Of a stretch of DNA of 64,000 bases, positions 46,219-58,450 are shown in pieces. Each line of letters starts with the position of its first letter. The first letter of the stretch is position 1. The position numbers and the translations under genes were made by a program. The stretch comes from Diogma glabrata (taxonomy: Eukaryota; Arthropoda; Insecta; Diptera; Cylindrotomidae), in NCBI GenBank assembly GCA_963693315.1, contig OY856187.1:379911306-379975305 (forward strand), written 5' to 3'. The notes under the pieces are model-generated. The model saw only the letters and a list, made by a program, of their open reading frames with translations, did not search any database and was not told where the DNA came from.

Positions 46219-47275
46219 GCATGGAGGGATTAATTTTTATTTGTAATTTTTTTTAAATTTTTGACCTAAGGGTGTGACAACCCGGCATACTCCAGTCCCT
46301 GCTATTGACATACGAGTTAACGTGAGATATCACATACCACTGGCAATAACAGTGAGATATCACTAGCCAAGGTGTTATCTTAAGGGTGCTGGCGGATGAA
46401 CTCTATTCAGTCAACGGTAGCACCCTCAACCTTAGCTATGGAGTATTCCTAGATGATGCCACGTTATTGCTAATAATCGAGCCTTCATATAACACTATAT
46501 ACATGAGCTTTAATCATTGAAGAAGAAAGTGCGTCGCATGATCTAGGAATAAGTCACTAGCTAGATTATTGGCAACCGCATTTTAGAATAGTTCCTACAA
46601 ATTGTTAAAACAAATTTGCTGTTTACCTTTTATTTTATATTTATTTTTTCAATCCTATTTTTATATATTTTCCTACGTCATATTTTAAGAGCCCGCGACG
46701 GCCAGACCTTCGTTATTTTATAAAAGCTGAAAGTTTCTCTGCGCATACCTCCCACTCAGGTAGGAACAATTAACGAAATATGAAGTTTGGATCATAGTGG
46801 CTTTGGCAGGGAGCAGGTTCCAAAGGGGCCTCCAAAGTTTCGTGAAAGTATAAAAGCTAATTTTTTTATATATTACTCGGGATAGTATTAGAAGTCACGT
46901 CACCCAATGCCAGACACGGGGTGACGTGACTTCTAATACTATCCCGAATAATATATAAAAAAATTAGCTTTTATGCTTTCACGAAACTTTGGAGGCCCCT
47001 TTGGAACCTGCTCCTTGCCAAAGCCACTATGATCCAAACTTCATATGTCGCTTATCGTTCCTACCTGAGTAGGGGGTATGCGCAGAGAAACTTTCAGTTT
47101 TTATAAAATAACGAAGGTCTGGCCGTCGCGGGCTCTCAGTCTATTATATGTGATAAGATTTATTGTTTAGCTATGCCTTCTATAAAAAAATACAAAAACA
47201 AACAAATTTGCTTATATCAACAACTTCGAACGCATGTGTCGTGAGACCTTGGTCTTAAAAGGTTTTTAGGTATTG
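46219..47275 (+). repeat. interspersed repeat family E, copy 2, split by a palindrome
   Basis: The left part 46219-46687 and right part 47137-47275 align with copy 1 on either side of its empty site. It keeps gggtgtgacaacccggcata, ctccagtccctgctattgac, gtgagatatcacatacc, cactggcaataacagtgaga, and ends ccttggtcttaaaaggtttt. Confidence 0.8.
46688..47136. mobile_element. 449-bp near-perfect palindrome inserted in family E
   Basis: It starts AGAGCCCGCGACGGCCAGAC and ends with the exact complement GTCTGGCCGTCGCGGGCTCT. The arms match almost base for base for about 215 bp (shared blocks include aagtttctctgcgcatacc, tttggatcatagtggcttt, aaaggggcctccaaagtttc, ggatagtattagaagtcacg) around a loop of about 15 bp near 46907-46921. 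GC-richer than its host. No ORF. Such a complete inverted repeat is a foldback element; if transcribed it would be one long dsRNA hairpin. Confidence 0.9.
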
Positions 47276-48260
47276 TTGGAACACACATTGTATGCTTTTA
47301 ATGCGATTTACAATTTATGAGATAATATAACTTTCGTAATATTAAATTGATGAATTTTAATTTATTTTTATGTAAATTTATGTGCGAAGGAATTTGTTTG
47401 TGAAGTCAATGAAAAAAACACAAAAAATAAACGGATACTTTGAATAATTAATTTGAGTGATTTAAAAAATTATTATATTTTTTTAATATTCTTTGTTTGC
47501 TTTTTATTTTGGTTCACTGTTATTTAAATTTTTTTTTTGTAATATTAAGAAAATTGTGAAAAATTAATATAATTTTTTATATGTTAGTCAAATATTTAAT
47601 TGTTTTGATTTTTTCTCATTTAACAGGTACCATTAAAAAATGGCTAAAATTGGACTCATCATTTGCAAATGCAATCACACTGTCATACTTTGTTTATCGG
47701 GTATATTACCAAATTGTAATAAATGAACATACATAAAAGTACAGATTTTTGTCAATAATTATAAAGACTATGCACTGAAAAAATGCTTCTTAAACTAAGT
47801 GCTTTTTCATACGACATGCCACTCATTTGCGTCATAAAATCTATTTTATGCTTCCGCACTGCCATCACCTCAAAATACAGAAAAATAATTATTTGAGACT
47901 TCGCTGTAGTTTTTATTAAAAACTTATCAAACTTTTCTTTTCAACTTATCTGAACTTTTATTTTATCTGACTTTTCTCTCAATATCTATTTGTTTTCTGT
48001 CAGAATTAAAAAAAGGTGGAGAAGAAAGAGGTCGATCTACTAACAACTGCAGTTTTTTTGACAGTAAAGTAAAACATGTGCACCGAAAAATTGTAATAAA
48101 GATATGGCACGTTTTTAATTTACCATTACAACATTTTTTCTTGAAATTACAAGAAAGTAAATTTAAATAACAGTAAACCGATATGAAACAAGGAAAACAA
48201 AATTTTTAAAAATATATTAATTTTTTTAGAGTAAAACGAGCTAGAGAGTAAAGTGGTTTT
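47276..48260. other. AT-rich sequence with a small family B fragment
   Basis: No gene. 47870-48060 contains the reverse complement of the family B block (atttgagacttcgctgtagt, then ttctgtcagaatt), a short inverted fragment just ahead of copy 2. Confidence 0.5.
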
Positions 48261-49930
48261 CGTTTGGTTTACAGGGGTACGATGTGAGACCTTTGAGAAA
48301 ATACATTTTTTTATAGATTCAATTATAGATTCATTCACATGATACCCTAATATGAAAGGGCTTCATTTCAGTATTCCTTAAAAATTTATTTTGGAATTTT
48401 ACACCTCATCATTTTTTGTATAATTTTGAATAATGACGTTTTTTTTGTGTTTTCTTACCTCGATTAGCTTCGAACCTAACTGATCGAAAATTTTCAAATC
48501 TATTTAGAACGATAGAAAAATTAGTACGTTTTTAATAAAAAATATATAAAAGTGTCATATTCTCATAATTAGATTTATTAAGGGGTGGAAATGAGGTGGG
48601 GTAAAAACACTATTTAAAATGTGGTCAAGTGGGGTGTCATTTGAAAGAACACTTTATTTAGAAAACATAGCATTTTTTTTCGAATTTTGCGATGCACAGT
48701 TTTTGAGTTATTTTCAAAAAAGTGCAACTTTCAGACCGTTCCCTCCCCCTACGTTTCGACACCGATTAACAGAAAAAATTGTACAAATTCACAGAGCTAG
48801 GAAATTTGGTAAATTTTGTATAAAAATTATAGCGAAGTCTCAAATAATAATATTTCTGTGTGTTTAGGGGACCGGGGTAAAGAGGGTTAAAAAAAACCTT
48901 TTTTGACCCAAGCGAGTGGAGTGTCATTTGCAAAAGCAAATAATTTAGAGTTCGTTCCAAGCTTTTTTTTAGAATTTTACGTTGCACAGTTTTTGAGTTA
49001 TGGACAAAAAAGTGTAAAATCCAGACCGTTCCTCCCCCTACGTTGCCACACTGATTGACAAGAAAATTTGTAAAAATTCACAGAGTTGAGAAATTTTGTA
49101 TGAAAACTATAGCGAAGTCCCAAATAATTATATTTCTGTGTGTTTAGGGGACGGGGGTTGAGGGGGTAAAAAAACCATTTTCGACCCAAACGAGTGGGGA
49201 GTAATTTGAAAGAGCACCTAACTTAGAAATCATTGCAATTTTTTTTAGAATTTTGCGGTGCCCAGTTTTTGAGTTATTCTAAAAAATGTGCAAAATTCAG
49301 ATCGTTTCGCTCCCTACGTTTCGACGATGATTGACAGAAAAATTTGAAAAAATTCCCAGAGACAGGATAATTTGTAAATTTTGAATGAAAATCATAGCGA
49401 AGTCTCAAATAACTATATTTCTGTATGTTGAGGGGATGGGTGTGGGGAGAGTAAAAAAACCATTTTTAACCCAAGCGAGTGGGGTGTCATATGAAGGAGC
49501 ACTTAATTTAAGAAACATTACAATTTTTTTTAGAACTTTGCGGTGCACAGTTTTGTGTTATTGAAAAAAAATATTTTTAGTATGTAGCCTCTCCACCCCC
49601 CTAAATTTTAACACTCGATTGACCGAAAAAATAATCAAATTTAAACCATTTACAAGCTGGTGTAATTGAATTTTTCTTGAGTTACCATAGACATATATGG
49701 ATGAGATTTAACCTAAAGCAACATTTTTTGAGTCATTTTTGATCAATGTAGATTTGATTGTAACTTACTATTGACATTTACGATTAAACATTTATTTTGT
49801 TATGCGTTTATGGTCTGGAAATATAAAGACATTACAACACAACTTTTTGTCAATAATTTTTGATATTGTGTTCTTTTACATTCACGGAACCCTTGGCTAG
49901 CGAATTGTATTCGCACTTGTCTGACTTTTT
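48261..49930 (+). repeat. interspersed repeat family B, copy 2
   Basis: Tandem units of about 275-293 bp: gcacagtttttgagttatt-type marks at 48693, 48988, 49261 and 49545. It ends with ttcacggaacccttggctag and cgcacttgtctgactttttt, as copy 1 does. It lacks the 1.04-kb element found in copy 1, and so gives its empty site at about 49580. Confidence 0.8.
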
Positions 49931-51365
49931 TGTGTGTTTTCATTACCTTAAAACAAATTTCTATCGCACATAAATTTAGATCACCCTAAAAAAAGACATC
50001 GGTAAGGTATATTCTGAATCTCCAGTCACCAGTGTTATTGGCACGAAGTTCCTTATCGCACGTTGTGAAAGGGGGCTAGATGGAAAAAATTATGACCAAA
50101 AGTTGTAACGACACTTTTGTGATGAAATGAGAAGAAAGTAAAAAGGTAAAAAAAAACGAAAACGAAGTTTTTTAGTAAAAAACGAAACAAACGAAATTTA
50201 TTAAATTTCTATTTGGTATTTTATATTTTCTCTCATTTAGTTTATGCTTTGCTTTCGGATTGGATAGACGTATTATTTTAGATTTAATTTATTTCAGGCT
50301 TAAAAAAATATAAGTTTTAAGATTTCAGCTGTGTTTAAATTCATTTTTCACTTTCTTTTTTTTCGGAAAATTAAAAATTAAATTCATGCATAGGGAAAGA
50401 TTTAAAAAAATTATTTTAAGTTTCCTTTCTTCTGGATCTTAACTTTTATTTTAGTCATAATTTTCTTTGTTTTTAAATATTTTCTATTGATTAGAAATTA
50501 AAGAAACAATTCATAAAATTGATTTTTTCTTTCTTTGTAAAACCAGATAAGCAGGCTACAGACCTTCAATCAATTTGTCAATCAATTGAAAACGAAATAA
50601 AATTTAGGGATTTTTACACTAAATTTTATTTCGTTTATTTGCGTTTTCGAATTGATTGACAAATTGATTGTAGGTCTGTAGCCTGCTATAGAGAAATATT
50701 TCATAATGGCCGTGTTTGATTTGACTGAAACAACAGAATTATCTGAAAAGAATATAATATGTAAAATGTATTTTAGCTAGAACATAAAAAACGTTTCGTT
50801 GTCATTGTCGATGTAGTGGGTTGTGAGAAAGGTTCGGGGTTCAACGCGGACCCTATATTTATTTTTTATTGTTTTTGTCTATTTTTTTATAGAACATTAA
50901 AACTATTCCTTTTGTCATCATTTGTAATCATTGTCATCATTTTGAGTGATTTATGATTTTTGATTTTTAATTTTATTAACTTCGTTCCATCCGGGTGTCC
51001 CTTGACACCTCTCTTTACTTTTTTTATTTATATTTTGGTAATGAGTTTTACCCAATTACCAACATTTTTTCAATATAAAAACTTCTTTTTTCTCTATACC
51101 AAACCTTATTAACCCCAAATTTTGAGATTTTTAGTTTTTATTACTTCATCGGTTAATTTTTTTACTTAACTAGGTGGTTAAGTTTTTCCTTGCTTTGTTT
51201 CTTGTTTTTTTGTTATCATTTTTAGAGACACGCTCTTTTGGGTATTTTTTCTATATTAGTTATAAAAATACTTATTGTTATATTATTTAAGTTTATAGCC
51301 TTGACAGGAATCTTAGACATAGATTCAAGATTTCCAGTCGTTTCGGCATTGAACTCTAATAACAC
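49931..51365. other. AT-rich sequence holding one hairpin element
   Basis: No gene. ggcacgaagttccttatcgc at about 50040-50060 and the roughly opposed acttcgttccatccgggtg at 50980-50998 may be ends of an unidentified repeat. Confidence 0.4.
50550..50687. mobile_element. 138-bp hairpin element
   Basis: It starts AGCAGGCTACAGACCT and ends AGGTCTGTAGCCTGCT; the arms match for about 45 bp, including aatcaatttgtcaatcaatt. A second inverted pair inside (aacgaaataaaatttag and ctaaattttatttcgtt) makes the fold continuous. ATA lies directly outside both ends. Confidence 0.8.
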
Positions 51366-51462
51366 TCAATTGTTTTTCTTCCATTAATTGTTTTTCTTCC
51401 ATTAATTGTTTTCTCCCATTAATTGTTTTTCTCTCATTAATGGTTTTTCTCTCATTCTTTTT
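51366..51462 (+). repeat. short tandem repeat upstream of a retrotransposon
   Basis: About five units of 18-20 bp (attaattgtttttcttcc and variants with tctctc) end 15 bp before the ATG at 51477. Probably part of the retrotransposon 5' region. Confidence 0.7.
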
Positions 51463-51476
51463 ATCCCCTTTTAGTC

Positions 51477-54400
51477 ATGGCAAAACTGTTGATCTGTTTT
51501 AGAAACATTAGAGGTTTAGCAACTAATCTCAACTCGGTGCATGAGCATTTGCAACGTATTTCACCTGATATTTTTTTCCTCACAGAAACGATTATCAGGA
51601 GAAAGGTGACAAAATTAGACTTTCATAAATATCAATGTCCAAATTATGAGTTAGAACACTCATTTTTAGATAAGCATGGTGTTTGTGCATATATATAAAA
51701 CGCCATATATAAAACGTCTTTGAAGATTTGCTGTCCTAATCAAACTCTCACCAAACTCCCCTCAGAACACACATTTTTTTCAAGACTTGTCTGATAAGAT
51801 AGACAGGTTAAATGACTACACAAATGCTAAATTCGTTGTACTTGGAGACTTTAATGTGCGCAGTTCAAAGAATGGCTTAAGTACTGTTTGAAAACGGACG
51901 AACTTTGTAAACAAGCAGAATAATTTTCGTTGTACCATAACTATACGCAAATAATTAACCAGCCAGATATTCCAGATATTCAAGGACAAAAAGAAATTTT
52001 CTTGATTTACTTTTAATAAACGATCCGACTATAGTGCAATTCAAAATTACAGAGCCTTTAGGAGAATCTGACCACAATTTGATCTCAACTACACTACATA
52101 TTGAAACGCCCAAGTCATATAAAGCCGATCCACGACGTGTTTGGAACTACAAAAATGCGAATTGAAAAGGCCTCAAAAGTCATTATAAATGGTATCCATG
52201 GAAACAAACTTACTTAGTTGAACAAGATCCAAATAAGGCTGCTGTTATATTTTCTGATATAATACTGGTAGGAAAATGGCAAAATTTGCCGAGCATGCTA
52301 TAGGCTCTCGACCGTTTTTTAAGGCCGTTAATGCAGTGCAAAACAATTTCACTCAATCATCACGACCACCTCTAATTCATAATGATGTACCCATAATAAA
52401 CCCTAAAGAAAAAGCTGATCTTCTTAGAAAACATTTGTCTGAAAACTCAACTTTAACTGCGCCTAATTTCCAGCCCAAATTTCTCAGGTACCTCAGGTAC
52501 CATACAAAATTAAGCGTGTCATCTTTCGCAAGAATGTCAAACGTAAGATGCTTTTGCAAATAAATTCTAATAAATAATCATCGGCCCTGATAATATCCCT
52601 CCCATCATACTGAAAACTGTTGCTAGAAAGGTAGCACCAATTCTCACAAAAATCTATTATCTATCGTACAAGAAAGATGTATTTCCTGACATGTGGCAGT
52701 TTGCTAGCGTTCAGCCAGTATCAAAAAAAGGAAAACAGAACGACCCAAGTAATTGCAGACCGATATCCATCTTGTCGGTTGTGGCGAAAGCGTTCGAAAA
52801 ATATATTAACTATAATATTATGACTTATTTGGAATCTTCAAACATTTTTAATGCAAGGCAATATGGGTTTCGACAGGCACGATCGACAGGAGCTTTGCTA
52901 TCTTATGTAACACATGTCTGGAACAAGTCACTCGAGCACCATGGTGAAACATTTGGCATTGCACTGGATATTTCCAAGGCATTTGACAAAGTATGGCACG
53001 ACAATCTTATAAGCAAGATGAAATGTTATGGTATTAAAGAGCAACTTATTTCTTGGATTCAAAACGTTTTAACTGGGAGAGAGTTTCAAGTAAATATCGA
53101 TGGGATATCATCGGGAACATTTTCTACCAACAAAGGAGTTCCTCAAGGATCGGCTTTGTCTCCCACACTTTTTTCTAGTATATCTATATCAATGACTTAT
53201 AATTGTTATTGTTTAGTTAAAACACACTTTTTTGATATTTATATATTTATTACAATCGATCGATTTCGAGAGCTAAGCTTTCATTTTCAAGGATCGTTCT
53301 AAACTGTTTAGAACGATACTTGAAAATGAAAGCCCCCTCTCAACTACATCAACCTAATTCTGTTAGCGTTACCCAGGTAGCACGGCGTGGACGTAGAATT
53401 TATTTAGATTTTCGCTACCCTCTCCAAATCGATCGGTTGTAATAAATATATAGATATCAAAAAAGTGTGTTTTAACTAACCAATAACAATTATAATATAT
53501 TAATGATATCTAGTGCTCTAAATAAATAATAAATATTAACTATCTATGATTTGTAAGATTCCACCGTTCATTCCATTCATAGTTTTGCCGATGATAGTAG
53601 ACTCATCCCATTAAACACAAAGGCAACGTTCATCAGATGTTTTTAGCAACCATAGATCAAATTTGATAGATTCCTTAAACTCTGATCTTAAAATAATTTT
53701 AGAATGGGGTAATACAAACAGTGTTGAATTCAATGCAAGTAAAACACAGGTTTGCCACTTCACAACATTATCTACATCTAACCCATTTCCATTCAAATTT
53801 GATTTCAACGATCTAGAAGAAAAGGAATTTATCAAATTTTTGGGGGTCGAGGTTGAAAATGATATGATGTGAAATACTAACATTTTCAATCTTGCTAAGA
53901 GCGCTGATCAAAATTTGAGAGCTTCTTTTGATATATAAATCATTTATTCACCTCTGCATGGAGTTCTGTTTTCACATCTGGGGTGGTTTATACCCAACGT
54001 TTTTAAAATGTCTTAAAGTGTTCAACGGAACGTAATTAAATTGATCGGCAATTCAAATCTTACAAATGAGCTTGATTCGTTACAACATAGAAGAAATGTC
54101 GCTGATTTGACGATATTCTACAAATACATTATGCATAAGTACTCTTCAGAGGGGATCAAATCAATGCTACTCAAACCCGCTATTTTATCTCGTTACACCA
54201 GCACATCAGCCAGGGCCCATCCATTCACCGTTCAAATAACAAAATCTAGAACTGTGGCCTTTCAACGTGATTTTTTCAACCGTGTTTCTTATCTTTGTAA
54301 TTCCTTACACCTTATGGGTTTTCCCTGATAATTTTAATCCCCAAATTTTTAAAGTCCATGTTCACCAATTTCTTAGAGAAACATAATCTGTTTCCACAAA

Positions 54401-54494
54401 TCACAGTTGGGATGGTATCTTCGGGTATTCAGAGACGTTAATTTATAATTTATTTAAATTAACACTAAATATGTCTAACTTAGTATAAAAAAAC
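51477..54494 (+). pseudogene. Jockey-like non-LTR retrotransposon ORF2, decayed
   Basis: Seen in order: AP-endonuclease start (LLICFRNIRGLATNLNSVHE, SPDIFFLTET), KFVVLGDFNVRSS, GESDHNLIS; a linker (GSRPFFKAVNAVQNNF); reverse transcriptase (FASVQPVSKKGKQNDPSNCR, RQYGFRQARSTGALLSYVTH, IALDISKAFDKVWHDN, NKGVPQGSALSPTLF, then after an inserted MITE YIND and HSIHSFADDSRLIPLN with FADD intact); FNASKTQVCHF, IKFLGVEVEN, SLQHRRNVADLTIFYKY; and a C-terminus near VFPDNFNP. The frames shift at least five times with several stops. The 3' region (ttcagagacgttaatttata, aacactaaatatgtc) ends in a short A run. It is the most complete copy of the family that also includes 18753-20309, 54685-54806 and 58300-58450. 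Confidence 0.88.
53197..53495. mobile_element. 299-bp MITE with 70-bp inverted ends
   Basis: It starts TTATAATTGTTATTG and ends CAATAACAATTATAA; the arms (through gttaaaacacacttttttga, tatttattacaa.cgatcg) match for about 70 bp. It sits in the reverse transcriptase frame right after SPTLF. TATATCAATGAC before and TATATTAATGAT after it (10 of 12 identical) may be a diverged target duplication or a chance repeat. The centre has an independent hairpin: gctttcattttcaag and cttgaaaatgaaagc around gatcgttctaaac. Confidence 0.85.
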
Positions 54495-54684
54495 CCCTAC
54501 TTATTAAGGTCATACAATCTTCTACCAAGCTTTCCCAGTCCCATCCTCTCAAAATACAGATATATAATTAATCAAAATATATATCAGTAGATCAATTTTT
54601 GCTATGTCTGTGTTGACTATAATATACTAACCACCTATTACTCAATACACCTATTCATTGGTGCAGGACTTTTTAAAGTTACTT

Positions 54685-54806
54685 TTTCAACAGAGTCTCA
54701 AATCTATCAAATGCCTTATCTTCGTGGGTTTTCCCTGATAATATTAATCCTCAAAAATTTAAAGTTAGCGTTCATAAATTTGTAGTGAAGAGCTTCTTCG
54801 CGGCAT
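54685..54806 (+). pseudogene. extra C-terminal fragment of the same retrotransposon family
   Basis: The frame FNRVSNLSNALSSWVFPDNI, NPQKFKVSVHKFVV repeats the C-terminus seen at 54275-54370 (FFNRVSYL, then VFPDNFNPQIFKV). The spacing of about 400 bp and the sequence differences show a separate copy, not read-through. Confidence 0.7.
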
Positions 54807-55137
54807 AGCAGCGAAATGGCATAGCCGGTCGCGCACCTGGATGAGATTTATTTAGCCCCAAGCTAGCTTCAGCCTATGGGATCGAGAAATGATTCCTGCT
54901 GCTCCATTACAAATAACAGTATTGTACGCGTATTTCGAAACCAAGTGAACGGATAGAAAAAAAATAAAACAAGTGAAATGAGTAGACTCTGGCGACCCCC
55001 GTATGCGAAAGAACCACGATCACCACGTCCCCCTCCCCCCCTCCCATCATTCAAAGCACATGTGCACATGTTCCCACACCTCATACACCAACATGCACAC
55101 ACATATACCCAGACACACACACAATGGCCGATCAGCC
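54807..55137. repeat. microsatellite-bearing, GC-richer spacer
   Basis: C-rich (cccccctcccccc-like at 55028-55046) followed by an irregular (CA)n tract at 55056-55126. No gene seen. Confidence 0.6.
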
Positions 55138-55690
55138 CTATAAGCTAGTAATATTACTATTGCTTATATTATCATTAGTTTGGTTATTATTGTTATTATC
55201 ATTAGTTTCATTTAAATGTAAGTAGTTTCCAATCAAAATTGTATTCAATTTTACAAAATTATTGACAAATGTAGATATTTCGTTAAATACTGGACTAGTA
55301 AAATTTTGAATATTGTTACGGTTGTTATTGTTAGAAAGTGGTACAGGACTATTCATACTAGGTGAAAATATGTTAGAAGTAGTAGAACATGAAACAATAG
55401 CATTTTTGAAAGGATTTGCCCGATCATTCGTTATAATAGCATCACTTAAACTTATAAGTGTATCATTAATTTGTGTATTTATTGTTTCAGTACAAGTCCC
55501 AGTTACTTTGAACTGTTTAGGTTCAATCACACCAATAAATTATTGACATATCCCTTTTGTTGAAGCTGTATATGGCGCCGGTAAACCTCCACAATCAGTA
55601 CAAGTGCCATCAGGAGACTTGTAACGGAAATACTTAGTCCTGTTAGTAACTCAGAACACATAGTAAATCTCACCATTAGCTATCATTCCC
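55138..55690 (-). CDS. unrecognised Asn/Thr-rich reading frame, probably broken
   Basis: On the minus strand, about 130 codons run from 55530 to 55138: EPKQFKVTGTCTETINTQ, a Ser/Thr/Asn-rich middle, and an Asn-rich tail (NETNDNNNNNQTNDN) ending in stop. Several NxT/NxS sites would suit a secreted or surface protein. The same frame continues upstream through a TAA into YFRYKSPDGTCTDCGGLPAP and, past a TGA, GEIYYVF, so an older, longer Cys-containing protein is implied. No family is recognised, no clear ATG start is seen and no splice sites are evident. It may be a fragment of an unknown element or a decayed gene. Confidence 0.4.
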
Positions 55691-57465
55691 CTTTCTTTTC
55701 TTTTACAGTTTCCATCAGTAGGTTATTGTTAATAAATAACTAAATCCCATAATATAATTCACTAATGAAAATTTTACATAAAAAAGAAAGAAAACATATA
55801 CTGGTAAAGTGTCAACTCCTACCATGCCAATTTATAACCTGTAAATTTATTTTCGAAAAGAAACTACAATCAAGGCTCCAATTATAGATTTATTCACCCA
55901 CACATCCACATCCCATGCATACACACACACGTACACGCACACGCACCCATTCATACATACATGCAAACCCTCACATATATGTATTAAAAATGACTCACCC
56001 CATGGTTTGTCCAGATCCCACTCCCGTAGTTCAATTCAGTCGCTCATCCTTAACCAGCTCATAAATCGGTAAGTTCCGCACTCAGAATCTCAACGATGTT
56101 GCAAGGAAATTGGTTCAATCCAACTTGTAGTTGATAGCAGTGATTCTCTTGTTTTTTGTTTTTTGTATTTATTACCGGAGATGTATCAACAAAGAAACTC
56201 AGTAGATCGGCTGATAAGAACGTATATCCACACACCAAAAGAAAATGGCTCCCCCGGAAACGTATCCAGATATTCAGCACACGGGAGGTAGCATGCGGTA
56301 AGATATCTGAAGTGAATTATAATTTATCTCCCCGACTTGTTCACCGGGTCACTCCACCTGGATGCATGAGTTAACACAGATTATCTCAACCAGCAATTTC
56401 TATCTTTGATTTCTATTAGGTAACAGTTCATGTCTGAAAAATTCTTTCGTTTTTGTTTTGAATTATTTTTTTTACGTATATTTATAATTTATATCAACAC
56501 AGAGTTGTAAATGAATTTTTTGTTAAGATTACTACTATCAACTATCACAGTTCATAAGAAAACACAAAACTAAATTGGTAACTTATATTAACAAGAGTTT
56601 CAATAATTTTTCTTTGCTATCATTACAACTAACAATTATCACAAATCATAAGAAAACACAAATACTACTAAATTTGTAATTTATAATAACACCGATGTAC
56701 ACTATTTATAGGTTACGATTATAACTGACATTTATCACAGTTCATAAAACTATTATCACAGATTTTTATCCCATATATAATCAGTACTAAAAGAAACTAT
56801 CATTAATATTTACCAAAAGAGTACAGTTTAATCCAAATTTTGGTTTCCTTGGTGGTTTTTCTGGATTATATTTCAAAAAGATTTCTTTACGCAAAAATGT
56901 GTTATGTACCTCCGTCAAAATCAAAATCAAAAACAGCTGTCAACTTTTTAGACATTGAATCGAATAATCGTCGTTAGACAAAAAGTCGAATCATGATTGA
57001 TTCATATGAAATGTGTTTTGATTTTCTTAACACGGCACATAACATGTAAAAATTTTTGTTTGTTTTTAGATTTTAAATTTGTGATGCCCAATTATAATAA
57101 TAGAAAAGAAACCATGCGGCTAACTGCACTATTTAATCGGAACTTTCGAAAAAAAAATTGTATGATTTTAATTAAGGCAAAAAAACCACATGAATTCAAA
57201 ATGAATCCGTACCGATTTTTCTTTACGAACGAATTTACACAACCAATACATGCAATAAGAGCAATAATAGCAATCGGAGAGTTTTTGGTTATAAATTAAA
57301 CTACGCGGCACAAACATATAAATTTTTGCTAAATTTGCACTAGTAAATTACGCTAATAAAAAAATTGATCTAATTAACTATTTTATTATACTAATTGATT
57401 TAATTAAAAATTTCACTACTTAAATTAATAATTAATCAAAACGTGAATTCAGTCAAAGAAAACCA
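55691..57465. other. intergenic sequence with (CA)n microsatellite
   Basis: Irregular CA/CATA tract at 55897-55980. A frame at 56156-56374 (plus) is basic and unrecognised. 56520-56760 holds repeated tatcacagttcataa-like segments (56546, 56636, 56735). No gene is supported. Confidence 0.45.
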
Positions 57466-57755
57466 TTTTTTCGGCAAACGGCTGTAAAGTTTAACTTTAC
57501 TGCCGCTGGGGAGTAGCTAAAGTCTTACTTTTTAGCCGGCGGCAGTAAAGTAATTTTTATATTTTTACGGCGGCAGTAAAGTAAAATAACATGATATTAT
57601 TAATTTGTTCAAAACAGAATGCATTACAGTTCATTTTAATGAATTAAAATCAATAAAAATTAGTTTCAGAAAATTTATTACCTAAAACAAATTTATAAAA
57701 AATTTGATGCATTAATTTCATATTTTTAAACAAATTTAAACGTTTGCCGAAAAAA
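57466..57755. mobile_element. 290-bp MITE-like element
   Basis: Inverted ends TTTTTTCGGCAAACG (57466) and CGTTTGCCGAAAAAA (57741-57755). Inside, ggcggcagtaaagtaa occurs twice (57540 and 57577), with an inverted ctttactgccgc at 57496. No ORF and no clear target duplication. Confidence 0.65.
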
Positions 57756-58299
57756 TTGTGTTTTGAATTCGGAGCTAAAGTGACTTTTTGTGTTTCATAT
57801 ACTATTTTTGCTGATATTCACGAGAGAATTTTCAAAATGCAACAAGAGACCGAAGCTATCAATCGCGTTCTATTTATAGTCTAAAAAATGGTAGCATTAA
57901 CTGGTAGCATATTTTACTGACTGAAAACCCATTAATGAATCTGTACAACTAAATTTTGTTAAAAAAAGGCATTGATTACAAAACGATGGTAGGAAATCTA
58001 TATGGAAACAACACAATGACGAACTAATGATATTGTACAACTGTTTTATGCTAATTTTGTAGCGATTAACGATTACAAATTGAATATAGAAAATTACAAT
58101 GGGAAATAGCACACAACTGGGTTGTGACAATTTTTCAACGGAAACCATTGCAGCTGACGACCACGGACCGAGTATCAGAGACCATGTTTAAAGGAAAACG
58201 AAAACAATTATGAAAGTCTCCGGCAATGCAAATCCGATACGTGCGAGAAAGTAGTGCATCTCTAAACCAGGGAATTACACAACTGCTTCGTTGATCACC
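57756..58299. other. intergenic sequence
   Basis: Nothing recognised. Confidence 0.4.
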
Positions 58300-58450
58300 A
58301 GACTACTTCGTTACAAATTTCTCAAAGAAACTTAATTTATATTCCCTTCTTATCCTAAACTGGCATGGTATTTTCAGATATTCAGAGACGTTAAATTATA
58401 ATTTATTGTAATTAACACTAAACATGCTGAACTTTAAATAAAAAAGGGTG
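58300..58450 (+). repeat. 3' tail of the Jockey-like family, truncated copy
   Basis: ggtattttcagatattcaga, gacgttaaattataattt and aattaacactaaacatgc match 54413-54475 of the decayed element (ggtatcttcgggtattcaga, gacgttaatttataattt, aattaacactaaatatg). It ends ttaaataaaaaagg. Only the untranslated end remains. Confidence 0.75.

Noticed and set aside
56997..57299. 100-residue frame
   Set aside because: AT-rich composition with no motif; likely chance.
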